64,000 nt of DNA from Variovorax sp. JS1663 (GTDB lineage Bacteria; Pseudomonadota; Gammaproteobacteria; Burkholderiales; Burkholderiaceae_C), in NCBI RefSeq assembly GCF_002157355.1, contig NZ_LYMK01000006.1, forward strand, positions 62,001 to 126,000. Reading direction: 5' to 3'. Below are positions 1-10,827 of the stretch, piece after piece. The position numbers and the translations under genes are program-made. The first letter of the stretch is position 1. Each line of letters begins with the position of its first letter. A model generated the notes under the pieces. The model did not search any database, was not told the origin of the DNA, and worked only from the letters and a program-made list of their open reading frames with translations.

Positions 1-460
1 TGTCGAGCGCGCTGGGGTCACCGGCACGGGTGTTGGCCCGGACCGCCAGGCGCAGCTTCTGCGCCGCCAGCGGCAGGGTGTCGAGCAGCTCGGACGCGCT
101 GCCGGACAGCCTGTAGCCGGTCCAGCCGAAGGCACCGCCGAGCCCGAGCAGGATCAGCGCGGCGCCGATCCAGCGCGAGATCCGCCAGCGCTCCAGCAGG
201 CCGACCAGCGGCGCGAGCGCATAGGTCAGCAGCAGGCTCAGCAGCAGCGGGACGAACACCGCCTTGGCCCAATGCAGCGTGAAAACCACGGCCAGCACGC
301 ACAGCACGACCAGCGCCGCGCTGCGCACGTCGACCGGCATGTGCAGCAGCAAGCGGTCCGGCTCGGGCCGCTCGACCGGCTCCAGCGTCGGTTCCTGCGG
401 TGGTGGTGGCGGAGGCTCCGGCGGCGGCTCCACCGCCTTCTGTTCGGGCTGATCGCTCAT
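1..460 (-). CDS. AI-2E family transporter, N-terminal part (cut by window edge)
   Basis: The first about 153 codons of a membrane protein whose 3' end lies outside the window. The start ATG overlaps the stop of the upstream response-regulator gene as ATGA, so the two are probably co-translated. The N-terminus is a proline- and glutamate-rich cytoplasmic tail (residues about 8-35), then a hydrophobic pair of helices with the sequence VFVPLLLSLLLTYALAPLVG, which is typical of the AI-2E/PerM transporter family (about 350-380 residues, eight helices). Members export or import small molecules and several are uncharacterised, so the substrate cannot be given. The family call rests on the first helices only. 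Confidence 0.72.
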   Translation of the reverse strand, partial: MSDQPEQKAVEPPPEPPPPPPQEPTLEPVERPEPDRLLLHMPVDVRSAALVVLCVLAVVFTLHWAKAVFVPLLLSLLLTYALAPLVGLLERWRISRWIGAALILLGLGGAFGWTGYRLSGSASELLDTLPLAAQKLRLAVRANTRAGDPSALD

Positions 461-1206
461 CGCGGGTCCTTGAGCACTTCGCGCACCGCAGGCAATTGGC
501 GCCGCGACACCACCACAGGCTCCGGGATGCCGTCGAGTCGCAAGGCCCAGCCCTCGGCGTCCTCGCCGTCGTCGTACTTCTCGAGGGCACGGATCGCCTG
601 GCGCGCCACCAGCGCGTTGCGATGCACGCGCACGAAGCGCGCGGGGTAGCGCTCCTCGAGTTCGGCCAGCGAGCCGTCGTAGATGTGGCTGCGCGCCGCG
701 GTGCGCACGGTGAGGTACTTGAACTCGGACTTGAGGTAGAGCACTTCCGACAGCAGCACCCGCTCGGTGCGGCCGCGGTCCTGGATCAGCAGCACCTCCT
801 GCGGCACGTCTGTCGCCGGGTTGCGCCGGTCCCGGAGGAAGCGCTCGGCTTTCTGGAGTGCCTGCTGCAGCCGCTCGGCCCGCACCGGCTTGGTCAGGTA
901 GTCGACCGCCTCCAGCTCGAAAGCCGTCACGGCATGGGCCGCGTGGGCGGTGACGAACACCACGGCCGGCGCACCGGTGCGCTCGCGCAGGCTGCGCGCC
1001 AGCGCGATGCCGTCCACGCCGGGCATGTGGATGTCCAGCAGCACCAGGTCGACATCCGAAACGTGCAGGTGCGCCTGCGCCTCGGCGCCATTCGCCGCCT
1101 CGGCCACCACTTCGGCCCCCGGCGCGCGGCAGTCGGCCAGGAGCGTGCGCAGGCGCGAGCGGGCCAGCATTTCGTCGTCGACGATCAGGGTGCGAAGAAG
1201 GTTCAT
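457..1206 (-). CDS. LytTR-family response regulator (AlgR-like)
   Basis: A 249-residue cytoplasmic transcription regulator. The receiver domain (residues about 5-120) shows the acidic pair D10-D11, the phospho-acceptor D58 in LVLLDIHMPG and the conserved lysine in YLTKPV. The C-terminal half (about 140-245) is a LytTR DNA-binding domain, with the motif FVRVHRNALV. The gene starts 1 bp after the stop of the LytS-type kinase gene, so this is a complete two-component system. In Pseudomonas the homologous AlgZ/AlgR pair is also next to argH and controls twitching motility and exopolysaccharide; a similar role here is inferred from order and domain content only. Confidence 0.93.
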   Translation of the reverse strand: MNLLRTLIVDDEMLARSRLRTLLADCRAPGAEVVAEAANGAEAQAHLHVSDVDLVLLDIHMPGVDGIALARSLRERTGAPAVVFVTAHAAHAVTAFELEAVDYLTKPVRAERLQQALQKAERFLRDRRNPATDVPQEVLLIQDRGRTERVLLSEVLYLKSEFKYLTVRTAARSHIYDGSLAELEERYPARFVRVHRNALVARQAIRALEKYDDGEDAEGWALRLDGIPEPVVVSRRQLPAVREVLKDPR

Positions 1207-1207
1207 G

Positions 1208-2272
1208 TCATGCTTCTACCGGGATGGCAATGCGTACGCGGTAGGACATCTGGTCCATCCCGGCGCTGAACTGCGCCTGCACGTCATGGAGCAGGCGCAG
1301 CCGGTCGCGCACGTTGCCCAGCGCGATGCCGTGGCCGCGCGGCAGGGGCTGGTCGGCCCAGCGCAGTGGCGGCAGGCTGTTGACCACCTCGATCACCACC
1401 ATGCTGCCGCGGCGCTCGGTACGGATGCGGATCTTCGCACCGTCCGGGCTGGGCTCGACGCCATGCTTGACCGCGTTCTCCACCAGCGGCTGCAGCAGCA
1501 GCGGCGGCAGGCGCGCCGTATTGGCCGCGGGGTCGACGTCCCAGCGGATGCGCAGCCGCTCGCCGAAGCGCACCTGCTCGATGGCGAGGTAGCGCTCGGC
1601 CAGCGCGATCTCGTCGGCCAGCGTGACCGATTCACCCTCATCGGCCAGTGCGCGGCGGAACAGCTCGCTCAGGTCTTCCAGCATGGCCTCGGCCTTGGCC
1701 GGCTCCTCGCGCACCAGGGCGATGGCGCTGTTCAAGGTGTTGAAAAGGAAATGCGGCCGGATGCGCGACTGCAGCTCCGTCAGCCGCGCCGTCATGGTCG
1801 CCGGCGTCTGGCCGCGCGCGCGCAGCACCAGCGCGGCCATCACCAGCGCGGCGAACATCGCGCCGGCCAGTGCGCTGGCGATCCAGGGCGCACTGCCGAG
1901 CACGCCGGTCAGCCGCAGCAGCCCGCAGCCATAGAGCCCGGCCAGCGCGCCCAGCAGCGCACCGGCGCCGTACTGCGCGGTGCGCGGCAGCCGGCCCAGC
2001 AGCTTCTTGAGCCAGCAGGCCGCCAGCAGCCACAGCAGCGCAGCCGGCAGGGCGCCGCCGGTCACCGTGGCCAGCAGCATCACCCATTCGCCGGGCGTGG
2101 GCGCCTGGAACAGGGTCGCGACCGCCACCACCGCCTCGACGAAGATCACCGTGCGCAGCACCACGCCGATCTGGCAGGCATCGAAAAGCGCGGCCCCCGC
2201 GCGCGCAGGCCCGCGCGGGCGCGAGGCGGCCGGCGCAGAGGGGGTGGTCGATAAAATCGATGGGCCTCGCAT
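1208..2272 (-). CDS. LytS/AlgZ-type sensor histidine kinase
   Basis: A 354-residue inner-membrane kinase. Four to five hydrophobic helices fill residues about 30-150, followed by a His_kinase (PF06580-type) domain whose phosphorylated histidine lies in [18 protein letters not shown], and a divergent HATPase domain ending in the glycine motif [13 protein letters not shown]. There is no extracellular sensor domain; sensing must be through the membrane part. I chose the start MRGPSILS at 2272; a longer frame opens at 2320, but that would run into the region just upstream of argH. It pairs with the LytTR regulator directly downstream and is divergent from argH, with only 53 bp between the two starts. 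Confidence 0.9.
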   Translation of the reverse strand: MRGPSILSTTPSAPAASRPRGPARAGAALFDACQIGVVLRTVIFVEAVVAVATLFQAPTPGEWVMLLATVTGGALPAALLWLLAACWLKKLLGRLPRTAQYGAGALLGALAGLYGCGLLRLTGVLGSAPWIASALAGAMFAALVMAALVLRARGQTPATMTARLTELQSRIRPHFLFNTLNSAIALVREEPAKAEAMLEDLSELFRRALADEGESVTLADEIALAERYLAIEQVRFGERLRIRWDVDPAANTARLPPLLLQPLVENAVKHGVEPSPDGAKIRIRTERRGSMVVIEVVNSLPPLRWADQPLPRGHGIALGNVRDRLRLLHDVQAQFSAGMDQMSYRVRIAIPVEA

Positions 2273-2325
2273 CAAGAAGACATCGGGTGCAAACCCATTA
2301 TTGCCTCCCAACCGGTTCACACCCC

Positions 2326-3723
<1,398 letters not shown>

Positions 3724-3726
3724 GCT

Positions 3727-3751
3727 CGACGGCCCTCTCCATCGGTTTTTT
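3727..3751 (+). terminator. possible weak terminator after argH
   Basis: Directly after the argH stop, CGACGG and CCATCG can pair across six bases, with one mismatch, and are followed by GTTTTTT (six T). The stem is short and imperfect, so this is a candidate only. The rest of the 203-bp gap up to the glycosyltransferase holds no gene. Confidence 0.35.
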
Positions 3752-3797
3752 GCGCGATCCACCGCTTGCGGGAGGCGACATTCCGTGAGAACTATTT

Positions 3798-3809
3798 GGG
3801 GTTAACCCC
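3798..3809. repeat. 12-bp perfect palindrome GGGGTTAACCCC upstream of the GT2 gene
   Basis: The palindrome sits in an AT-richer patch (about 3780-3880) 118 bp before the glycosyltransferase start, where a promoter would be expected. An extended -10-like TGCTAAAGT lies near 3851-3859. It could be an operator; nothing else supports that. Confidence 0.35.
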
Positions 3810-3926
3810 GGGATATGCCGTCAGGTTTGTGGCGAGTTGTAAAACTGTAGTGCTAAAGTTTGGCATTGCATTGCAGCAAAGTGCCCGGCAACCTGTCGCC
3901 GAAGCCTTGCCCAGCCGCCCCAACCG

Positions 3927-4763
3927 ATGGAACCAACCTCCTGCGTCGTCGTCATCCTGACCTTCAACTCCGCCTCGATCATCCGGGAGACCGTGTCCCA
4001 GGCGAAGAAGGTGAGCCCGAACGTGTTCGTGGTGGACTCGCACTCGAAGGACGACACCGTCGCCATCCTCGAGGAACTGGGCTGTACCGTGGTGCAGCGC
4101 CCCTTCTCCAACTACAGCGACCAGCGCAACTGGGCGATCTCGCAGGTCGAGGCAGCGTACGGCTGGCAATTGCACCTCGATGCCGACGAGGTGCTGGATG
4201 CCCGGTCCGTGGACGAGATCCGCGCCTTGCTGGCCGGCACCCCGCGCCACGACGCCTACATGTTGCGCCGGCGCGACTACTTCATGGGCAAGATGCTGCG
4301 CTTTTCGGGCGTCAACCCGTGGCACCTGCGGCTCTTCCGTTCCGGCGTGGGCCGCTGCGAGGCGCGTCTCTACGACCAGCACTTCATCGCCAGCGTCACG
4401 CCCGGCCGCATCGAAGGCTTCATGCACGACAAGAATTCCCAGCGTCTCACGGACTGGATCAACAGCCACAACCGCTGGAGCGACGCCGAGGCCAAGGAGA
4501 AGCTGGGCCCGCGCACGGCCACGGACAACGTGCTCCAGGCCCGCCTGATGGGCGATGCGCGCGAGCGCACACGCTTCATCAAGGAGATCTACTACAAGTT
4601 GCCGACCGGGCTGCGCTCGCTCAGCTACTTCATCTACCGCTACATCTTCCGGCTCGGCTTCCTGGACGGCACCACCGGCTTCTATTTCGCGTTCTTCCAG
4701 GCATTGTGGTTCCGCATGCTGGTGGACGCGAAGATGTACGAACAGCGCAGCGCCCGGCGCTGA
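3927..4763 (+). CDS. Glycosyltransferase family 2 (WaaE/KdtX-like)
   Basis: A 278-residue GT-A-fold sugar transferase. The N-terminus [16 protein letters not shown] is the nucleotide-binding start of the family, and [12 protein letters not shown] (D85, D87) supplies the DXD-like metal/nucleotide-sugar site. The C-terminus (about 215-265) is hydrophobic and aromatic, consistent with attachment to the inner membrane. Similar short GT2 proteins add a sugar to lipopolysaccharide core or to capsule/exopolysaccharide repeat units. The two genes that follow make UDP-glucuronate and UDP-xylose, so a uronic-acid- or xylose-containing surface glycan is a reasonable guess; the real donor and acceptor cannot be read from sequence. 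Confidence 0.87.
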   Translation: MEPTSCVVVILTFNSASIIRETVSQAKKVSPNVFVVDSHSKDDTVAILEELGCTVVQRPFSNYSDQRNWAISQVEAAYGWQLHLDADEVLDARSVDEIRALLAGTPRHDAYMLRRRDYFMGKMLRFSGVNPWHLRLFRSGVGRCEARLYDQHFIASVTPGRIEGFMHDKNSQRLTDWINSHNRWSDAEAKEKLGPRTATDNVLQARLMGDARERTRFIKEIYYKLPTGLRSLSYFIYRYIFRLGFLDGTTGFYFAFFQALWFRMLVDAKMYEQRSARR

Positions 4764-4800
4764 CCCCCACCGATTCCCCCTCATGGAGTGATTTCGCAGC

Positions 4801-5772
4801 ATGCGGCAATACAACGAATCCAAGAAGGTCCTGGTCACCGGCGGCGCCGGCTTCCTCGGCAGCCATCTGTGCGACCGGCTGATCGAGCAGGGCCACGACG
4901 TCCTGTGCGTGGACAATTTCTTCACCGGCACCAAGCGCAACGTCGAGCATCTGCTGGGGCATCCCCGCTTCGAGCTGATGCGCCACGACGTGACCTTCCC
5001 GCTCTACGTGGAGGTGGACGAGATCTTCAACCTGGCCTGCCCGGCCTCGCCGATCCACTACCAGCACGACCCGGTGCAGACCACCAAGACCAGCGTGCAC
5101 GGCGCCATCAACATGCTGGGCCTGGCCAAGCGGGTGCGCGCCAAGATCCTGCAGGCCTCCACCAGCGAGGTCTACGGCGACCCGGAGATCCACCCGCAGG
5201 TCGAGGCGTACTGGGGCCGGGTCAATCCGATCGGCATCCGCAGCTGCTACGACGAAGGCAAGCGCTGCGCCGAGACGCTGTTCTTCGACTACCACCGCCA
5301 GCACAAGCTGCGCATCAAGGTCGTGCGCATCTTCAATACCTATGGCCCGCGCATGCACATGGCCGACGGCCGGGTGGTGTCCAACTTCATCGTCCAGGCG
5401 CTCAAGGGGCAGGACATCACGATCTACGGCGACGGCCAGCAGACGCGCAGCTTCTGCTACGTGGACGACCTGGTCGAGGCCATGCTGCGCATGATGGGCA
5501 CCGGCGACGAGGTGCCGGGGCCGATCAACATCGGCAACCCGGGCGAGTTCTCCATGCTGGAACTGGCCAACAAGGTGATCGAACTCACCGGCTCCAAGAG
5601 CAAGCTGGTGCGCCAGCCGCTGCCGGCGGACGACCCCAAGCAGCGCCGCCCCGACATCGGCCTGGCACAGAAAGAGCTAGGCGGCTGGGCACCCCAGACC
5701 CAGCTCGAGGAAGGCCTGAAGAAGACCATCGCCTACTTCGACGGGCTCCTCACCGAATCGACCGCAGGCTGA
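4801..5772 (+). CDS. UDP-glucuronate decarboxylase (UDP-xylose synthase)
   Basis: A 323-residue extended SDR that oxidises and decarboxylates UDP-glucuronate to UDP-xylose using tightly held NAD. The Rossmann motif [16 protein letters not shown] is at residues 12-27, followed by [11 protein letters not shown] and [12 protein letters not shown], both typical of UXS enzymes. The catalytic residues are in [11 protein letters not shown] and SCYDEGKR (YxxxK). The length matches soluble bacterial UXS without the membrane stem of animal forms. Its substrate is the product of the gene starting 4 bp downstream. RmlB-like dehydratases are the nearest alternative, but the SPIHYQ and RSCYDEGKR segments favour UXS. 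Confidence 0.93.
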   Translation: MRQYNESKKVLVTGGAGFLGSHLCDRLIEQGHDVLCVDNFFTGTKRNVEHLLGHPRFELMRHDVTFPLYVEVDEIFNLACPASPIHYQHDPVQTTKTSVHGAINMLGLAKRVRAKILQASTSEVYGDPEIHPQVEAYWGRVNPIGIRSCYDEGKRCAETLFFDYHRQHKLRIKVVRIFNTYGPRMHMADGRVVSNFIVQALKGQDITIYGDGQQTRSFCYVDDLVEAMLRMMGTGDEVPGPINIGNPGEFSMLELANKVIELTGSKSKLVRQPLPADDPKQRRPDIGLAQKELGGWAPQTQLEEGLKKTIAYFDGLLTESTAG

Positions 5773-5776
5773 ACGC

Positions 5777-7150
5777 ATGAACATCACCATCATCGGCACG
5801 GGCTACGTCGGCCTGGTTACCGGCGCCTGTCTTGCCGACATCGGCAACAACGTGCTGTGCGCGGACGTGGATGCGCGCAAGATCGACATGCTCAAGGCGG
5901 GCAGCATCCCGATCTACGAACCCGGTCTGGGCGACGTGGTCGAATCGAACGCGGCCGCCCGGCGCCTCGCGTTCACCACCGACATCGAGGCCTCGGTCGC
6001 GCACGGCGACGTGCAGTTCATCGCCGTCGGCACCCCGCCCGACGAGGATGGCAGCGCCGATCTGCAGTACGTGCTGGCCGCGGCGCGCAACATCGGGCGC
6101 TACATGGAAAGCTTCAAGGTCGTGGTCGACAAGTCGACGGTGCCGGTGGGCACGGCCGACAAGGTTACGGCCGTGATCCAGGAGGAGCTGGACAAGCGTG
6201 GCCGCGCCGACCTGCGCTTCTCTGTCGTGAGCAACCCCGAGTTCCTCAAGGAAGGCGCGGCGGTCGAGGACTTCATGCGGCCCGACCGCATCGTGATCGG
6301 CTACAAGGACGACGAGACCGGCCGCGAGGCGCTGGGCTGGATGCGCAAGCTCTACGCCCCCTTCAACCGCAACCACGAGCGCACCCGTGTGATGGACGTG
6401 CGCTCGGCCGAGTTCACCAAGTACGCGGCCAACGCGATGCTGGCCACCCGCATCAGCTTCATGAACGAGCTGGCCAACCTGGCCGACCGCGTGGGCGCCG
6501 ACATCGAGTCGGTGCGCCAGGGCATCGGCTCCGATCCGCGCATCGGCTACAGCTTCCTGTACGCCGGCACAGGCTACGGCGGCAGCTGCTTCCCGAAAGA
6601 CATCCAGGCGCTCACCCGCATCGCGCGCGACAACGGGCAGAACCTGCGCGTGCTGGAATCGGTGGAGGCGGTCAACGAGGAGCAGAAGCGCGTCCTGACC
6701 AACAAGGTGCTGGGGCGCTTCGGCACGGACCTCGCGGGCCGCACCTTCGCGCTGTGGGGCCTGGCCTTCAAGCCCAACACCGACGACATGCGCGAGGCGC
6801 CCAGCCGCGTGATCATCGGCGCGCTGCTGCGCGCAGGCGCCCGCGTGGTGGCACACGACCCGATCGCGGTGGAGGAGACGAAGCGCGTACTGACGCTCGA
6901 CTTCGCCGACGCGCCGGCGCTGCTGGAGCGCATCGGTTACTCCTCGGCCAAGGACCCGCTGGAAGTGCTGGCCAATGCCGACGCGCTGATCATCGTCACC
7001 GAGTGGAAGGCCTACCGCAGCCCCAACCTCGAACGGCTCAAGACGCTGATGAAGACGCCTGTGATCTTCGACGGCCGCAATCTTTATGAGCCCGGCCTCA
7101 TGAAGGAGGCGGGCGTGGTCTACCAGGGCATCGGCCGCAACAGCGCCTGA
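5777..7150 (+). CDS. ugd: UDP-glucose 6-dehydrogenase
   Basis: A 457-residue NAD-dependent enzyme that oxidises UDP-glucose twice to UDP-glucuronate. The N-terminal Rossmann motif is [17 protein letters not shown], and the catalytic cysteine is in [16 protein letters not shown]. The C-terminal domain carries [13 protein letters not shown], the usual UDP-binding segment. It begins 4 bp after the UXS gene, so the pair supplies UDP-xylose from UDP-glucose in two steps and is almost certainly co-transcribed. Confidence 0.96.
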   Translation: MNITIIGTGYVGLVTGACLADIGNNVLCADVDARKIDMLKAGSIPIYEPGLGDVVESNAAARRLAFTTDIEASVAHGDVQFIAVGTPPDEDGSADLQYVLAAARNIGRYMESFKVVVDKSTVPVGTADKVTAVIQEELDKRGRADLRFSVVSNPEFLKEGAAVEDFMRPDRIVIGYKDDETGREALGWMRKLYAPFNRNHERTRVMDVRSAEFTKYAANAMLATRISFMNELANLADRVGADIESVRQGIGSDPRIGYSFLYAGTGYGGSCFPKDIQALTRIARDNGQNLRVLESVEAVNEEQKRVLTNKVLGRFGTDLAGRTFALWGLAFKPNTDDMREAPSRVIIGALLRAGARVVAHDPIAVEETKRVLTLDFADAPALLERIGYSSAKDPLEVLANADALIIVTEWKAYRSPNLERLKTLMKTPVIFDGRNLYEPGLMKEAGVVYQGIGRNSA

Positions 7151-7176
7151 CGGCACCCGCCGCAGGCTGAGGCCGC

Positions 7177-8643
7177 GTGTTCTACGCGATTCCGCTCGAG
7201 AGCCGGCCCAGCTGGCGCAACCCGCCCTGGGTGACGGTGCTGCTGATCCTCGTGAACATGCTGGTGTTCTGGGGACCGCAGCGCGCGGAAGAGAAGGCAC
7301 AGGCGCTTGCCGCGCAGTTCTACGCGCAAAGCAGCCTGCCGAAGCTGGAGCTGCCGGCCTTCGTCGACTGGCTGCAGGAGAAGCGCTCGCCGTATGCGGC
7401 GACAGCCCGGCGGATGCTGGCCCGCGGCCAGGTCGAGCCGCTGCTCGAAGGACTGCAGCAGGACCAGGCCTTCCTGCGCAGGCTGCATGCCGATGCCGTG
7501 ATCCGGCCCACCCACTCGCAGTACGCGGCCTGGAAGCGCGACCGGCAGCAGTACGAGCGCCAGTTGCCCGCACCCTTCACCACGCGCTGGTCGCAGGACC
7601 ACGACAAGGACGCCGGGTTCACGCCCTGGACCTGGATCACCGCGGCGTTCCTGCACGGCAGCACCGGCCACCTGCTGGGCAACATGCTCTTCCTGTTCCT
7701 GTTCGGCTTCTCGGTGGAGCTGGCGCTGGGGCGCGGCCTGTACCTCGGCTTCTACCTGTTGGGCGCGATCGGCGCCTCGGCCCTGGCGGCCTGGGCCTAT
7801 GCGGGCCAGGGCGGCTACGGACTCGGTGCCTCGGGCGCGGTGTCGGCGCTGATGGGCATGTATGCGGTGATGTACCGCCTGCGGCGCATCCGCTTCTTCT
7901 ATCAGCTCTTCTTCTATTTCAACTACGTCACCGCGCCCGCGCTGATCCTGCTGCCGGCATGGATCGCCAACGAGTTGCTGCAGCACCTGCTGGGCGGCCA
8001 GGGCATCGCCTACATGGCCCACCTGGGCGGCCTGCTGACCGGGGCGCTGCTGATGGCCATCGTCATGCGCCGGCGCCGGCTGCGACTGCCGGAGGCGCCG
8101 GCCGCGCAGGGGCCCGATCCGTTCGAGCAGCACGTGGCCGCGGCGCGGCGCCTGGCCGCGGAGATGAAGTTCGAGGAGGCGTGCGCGCAATGGCGTGTGG
8201 CCGCCGCGCTGCGCCCCGACCACGCGGAGACGCTGCGCGCCTGGTTCAACACGGCCAAGCTGTGGCCGGCGGACGAGGACTTCCATCGTGCCGCGCGCCG
8301 CATCTTCCGGCTCAAGCCGCAGGACCCCGCCACGCTGGAGCTGCAGCACGCGAGCTACAGGACCTACCTCGACCATGCGAAGCCGGGCGCTCGCCTGCGG
8401 CCCGAGGACATGGCGCGGCTGGCCCGCCGCTTCACCCGCGCGCAGCAGTTCGGCGATGCGGAGCGCCTGTGCCAGGCATTGATCAAGTCCGCGCCCGACC
8501 ATCCGGAACTGGCTGAGACGCTGTCGATGTGCGCCGGCGGCCTGATGCAGGCCGGCCGGCGCGAGCAGGCACTCGGCTGGCTGCCGCACCTTCTGCGGCT
8601 GGCGCCGGACGCCATGGTCACGCGGATGCTGCAGAAGGCCTGA
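7177..8643 (+). CDS. Rhomboid-family intramembrane serine protease with large loop insertion and C-terminal extension
   Basis: A 488-residue membrane protein starting with GTG. One helix at about 18-34 is followed by a soluble insertion of roughly 115 residues (about 35-148) before the rhomboid core. The core has the HxxxxHLxxNM-type segment (FLHGSTGHLLGNMLF, about 158-172), the catalytic serine S219 in GLGASGAVSALMG and the catalytic histidine H282 in AHLGGLLTG. After the last helix (about 300) comes a 190-residue helical, TPR-like cytoplasmic tail. Rhomboids cut transmembrane segments of other proteins. The substrate is unknown; the nearby membrane/helical-repeat protein at 8650-9948 is the obvious neighbour to consider. 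It follows ugd by 26 bp and may be read through from it. Confidence 0.88.
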   Translation: MFYAIPLESRPSWRNPPWVTVLLILVNMLVFWGPQRAEEKAQALAAQFYAQSSLPKLELPAFVDWLQEKRSPYAATARRMLARGQVEPLLEGLQQDQAFLRRLHADAVIRPTHSQYAAWKRDRQQYERQLPAPFTTRWSQDHDKDAGFTPWTWITAAFLHGSTGHLLGNMLFLFLFGFSVELALGRGLYLGFYLLGAIGASALAAWAYAGQGGYGLGASGAVSALMGMYAVMYRLRRIRFFYQLFFYFNYVTAPALILLPAWIANELLQHLLGGQGIAYMAHLGGLLTGALLMAIVMRRRRLRLPEAPAAQGPDPFEQHVAAARRLAAEMKFEEACAQWRVAAALRPDHAETLRAWFNTAKLWPADEDFHRAARRIFRLKPQDPATLELQHASYRTYLDHAKPGARLRPEDMARLARRFTRAQQFGDAERLCQALIKSAPDHPELAETLSMCAGGLMQAGRREQALGWLPHLLRLAPDAMVTRMLQKA

Positions 8644-8649
8644 GCGATC

Positions 8650-9948
8650 TCAGGCCTGCGGCAGCTCGCGCAGCAGCCAGCGCACTTCCTGCGTCTGCTC
8701 GCTCTCCGGGTAGCGCGCTTCCAGCGTTGAGAGGATCGGCTGCGCCATGTCGCGCCGGCCGAGGCCCTGCACCAGCACGCGCGCCGCGAGTTCGTAGGCC
8801 AGCGGAATCTCGGCATGCCCGCGGAAGCGCTTGTCGAAGCCCCGCAGCAGGGCCAGCGACGCCTTCGCCTCGCCGTTGCGCCACTCGGCACGCGCCAGCG
8901 CCACGGTCACCGCAGGATCGTCCAGCACGAAGGAGTCGTCCTTCTCGCGGCAGACGTTGTAGACCTTCAGCGCTTCGGCATTCAGATCGCGCGCCAGCAG
9001 CATCGCCACGAGCCCGCGCGCGTGCGAGAGCAGCGTGGCCGTCTTGTCCGGCGCCAGCAGCAGCACACGGTGATAGCGGCGATGTGCGGCCAGGTCGTCC
9101 GGCTTGGTGCGCTGGTCCTCGTAGGCCAGGGCCAACGCTCCGGTCACGTCGCCGTCGGTCACCATCTGCGCGACCAGGGCGTCGGTGTGCTGCTGGGCGA
9201 TCTGCGCCGGCGTGCGGGTGTCGGGCTCGCGCTCGTCGGCGCCCGCGCCGGGCAGCAGCTCGATGCCCAGCTCGGCATGGTTCTGGTACATCACGTAGCC
9301 CAGCAGGCTGGCCATGACCCAGCCGAAATAGATCATCACGAAGTTGAAGGCCGGCAGCGCGATCCAGCCCTTGAAGACCGGCAGCAGCATGACCACCGCC
9401 AGTTGCGCGCCGGAGTTCAGCAGGAAGAGGAAGAAGCACAGCAGCACGTAGGGCCAGCCGATCGCGCGCATCGTCTCCCACACCAGTCCAGGGTTCAGCG
9501 ATTGCCAGAAGCTGCCCGACTGAACCAGCACCATGGTCGTGGCCGGCAGGGTGAAGGAGAGGACGAAGAGCGCGACATAGCCCAGCGCGGGGTTCAGCGC
9601 ACCGATGAGGCCTCCCACGAAGCCCTGCAGCAGGAGCAGGCCGAACAGCTTCCAGGGCAGGTTCGTCCATTCCTCGTCCAGCGTGCGCGGGAAGTCGGCG
9701 GCCCGCACGATGCCCCGCGCGCCGAGTGCCATCACCTTGAAGCCGTAGCGGCTGGCCGCCAGCACGATGCCCAGCTCCACCAGCAGCAGGATGAGCGCCT
9801 GCGGCAGGAAGAAGAACAGGTGGATCAGCAGGCTGGAAGCAGCCAGCAGCAGCGCATAGCCGAGCGGCTGGCCCTGGAAAGGGAAGGCGAAGAAGGTATT
9901 GAGGCGCTGCCAGAAGGGGCGGGGCGCGGGACTGCCAGGCTCTTGCAT
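8650..9948 (-). CDS. Conserved polytopic membrane protein with C-terminal helical-repeat (TPR-like) domain
   Basis: A 432-residue protein not assigned to a named family. Residues about 25-75 and 105-230 contain five to six hydrophobic helices (for example LILLLVELGIVLAASRYGF and PYVLLCFFLFLLNSG). From about 255 the protein is soluble and helical, with degenerate TPR-like pairs such as ALALAYEDQRTKPDD and ASLALLRGFDKRFRGH. It converges on the rhomboid gene with only 6 bp between stop codons; that protein also carries a helical-repeat tail. Likely function is unknown; the arrangement suggests assembly or protein-interaction work at the inner membrane. Confidence 0.8.
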   Translation of the reverse strand: MQEPGSPAPRPFWQRLNTFFAFPFQGQPLGYALLLAASSLLIHLFFFLPQALILLLVELGIVLAASRYGFKVMALGARGIVRAADFPRTLDEEWTNLPWKLFGLLLLQGFVGGLIGALNPALGYVALFVLSFTLPATTMVLVQSGSFWQSLNPGLVWETMRAIGWPYVLLCFFLFLLNSGAQLAVVMLLPVFKGWIALPAFNFVMIYFGWVMASLLGYVMYQNHAELGIELLPGAGADEREPDTRTPAQIAQQHTDALVAQMVTDGDVTGALALAYEDQRTKPDDLAAHRRYHRVLLLAPDKTATLLSHARGLVAMLLARDLNAEALKVYNVCREKDDSFVLDDPAVTVALARAEWRNGEAKASLALLRGFDKRFRGHAEIPLAYELAARVLVQGLGRRDMAQPILSTLEARYPESEQTQEVRWLLRELPQA

Positions 9949-10037
9949 GGACGCTCCAATCGAGGAGCGCGCAGTATATGTTTCAGGATGTTGACCGCGA
10001 AGCTGGCCCGTTCGGGAGCACCCGCGGAACCGGCTCT

Positions 10038-10104
10038 GCCGGGCCGCTGGGTGCGCCCCCGGTGAGGGGGTGGGCGGACCACACGAAGTGGGGGAGCCTG
10101 GGGG
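10038..10104 (+). repeat. Comamonad-type intergenic repeat, copy D (divergent)
   Basis: A GC-rich segment starting GCCGGGCCGC, with an inner GCGCCCCCGG...GAGGGGGTG stem and an end ACACGAAGTGGGGG. It shares the block order of the copies at 19.7, 59.6 and 60.5 kb but is more diverged. It fills most of the gap between the membrane protein gene and the 3' end of the DUF3455 gene. Confidence 0.6.
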
Positions 10105-10115
10105 AGAGCTCTATT

Positions 10116-10664
10116 TCACATCGGCCGGTAGAAGATGTAGTCGGCCTGGTACTTCACCACCTGCTTCTGGCCCATGGAAGCGGGGCCGCAGGCCATGGCC
10201 GGCGCCGTGCCGCCCTGGGTGGCGACGCGCTGGATGTAGCTCACGCCCTGCATCGCGCCGCTGCCCGTCGCCGGGTTGGCCTTGACCAGCTGGTAGGGAA
10301 TGTTGCCGCTGCCGTTGGGCGCGACCGCGACCTGGGTGCCGGTGAGCTTGGAGCCGTCCATGCTTTCCCAGGTGGCTGGCGGCCCCCAGTACTTGCCGAC
10401 CTGCTTGCCGCCGCGGTCCATCAGCTTCGCATCGGGGCCGACGAAGACCCATTCGTGCTCGCCCGGCGCATTGGCCTTGACGCGGCACTCGTAGGTGATG
10501 TCGCCGGCGCCGACGGTCTCCATCGCCACGCGGTGGCCGGCGGGCACTTTGACGGGGTCGGGAAGACTGGCCTGCGAATAGGCCATGGGCTTGTTCATGC
10601 CCATGCCGGAGCAGGCGGCGAGGCTGGTGGCGACGGCGAAGATGCCGAGGGTGCGGAGGGTCAT
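10116..10664 (-). CDS. DUF3455-family lipoprotein
   Basis: A 182-residue exported protein. The first 20 residues form a signal peptide ending in the lipobox-like SLAACSG, so Cys18 is probably lipidated. The body matches the DUF3455 pattern, with VPAGHRVAMETVGAGDITYEC, EHEWVFVGPDAKLMD and the late conserved AMACGPASMGQ. The function of the family is not known to me. The gene is divergent from an ECF sigma factor across 163 bp, which makes it a plausible target of that sigma factor. Confidence 0.85.
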   Translation of the reverse strand: MTLRTLGIFAVATSLAACSGMGMNKPMAYSQASLPDPVKVPAGHRVAMETVGAGDITYECRVKANAPGEHEWVFVGPDAKLMDRGGKQVGKYWGPPATWESMDGSKLTGTQVAVAPNGSGNIPYQLVKANPATGSGAMQGVSYIQRVATQGGTAPAMACGPASMGQKQVVKYQADYIFYRPM

Positions 10665-10760
10665 GATCTGTCCTTTCGGGTTGATGCACTAGGGGCTCGG
10701 CGGCCGCTGTTGTTTGCGGATTGGCGGCCTCCATTCCTGCTACGCAGGCCGAACGCGATC

Positions 10761-10789
10761 GGATTCAACTTTCTTGCGGGCCTGAATCC
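10761..10789. promoter_or_regulatory. inverted repeat in the DUF3455 / sigma-factor divergent region
   Basis: GGATTCA and TGAATCC form perfect 7-bp arms separated by 15 bp, 38 bp before the sigma factor start and about 100 bp from the lipoprotein start. The position fits an operator or overlapping promoters for the two divergent genes. No clear -35/-10 pair was found. Confidence 0.35.
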
Positions 10790-10827
10790 GTCGGCCGTCC
10801 CGCGCCGTATCGCCTCTGTGACGACCG

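Noticed and set aside
18..590. Ala/Arg-rich minus-strand frame at the window start
   Set aside because: It runs across the regulator-transporter junction in another frame; the transporter frame (start at 460) has proper membrane helices.
3861..3875. Sigma-54-like promoter TGGCATTGCATTGCA before the GT2 gene
   Set aside because: The GG to GC distance is one base shorter than the strict sigma-54 spacing.
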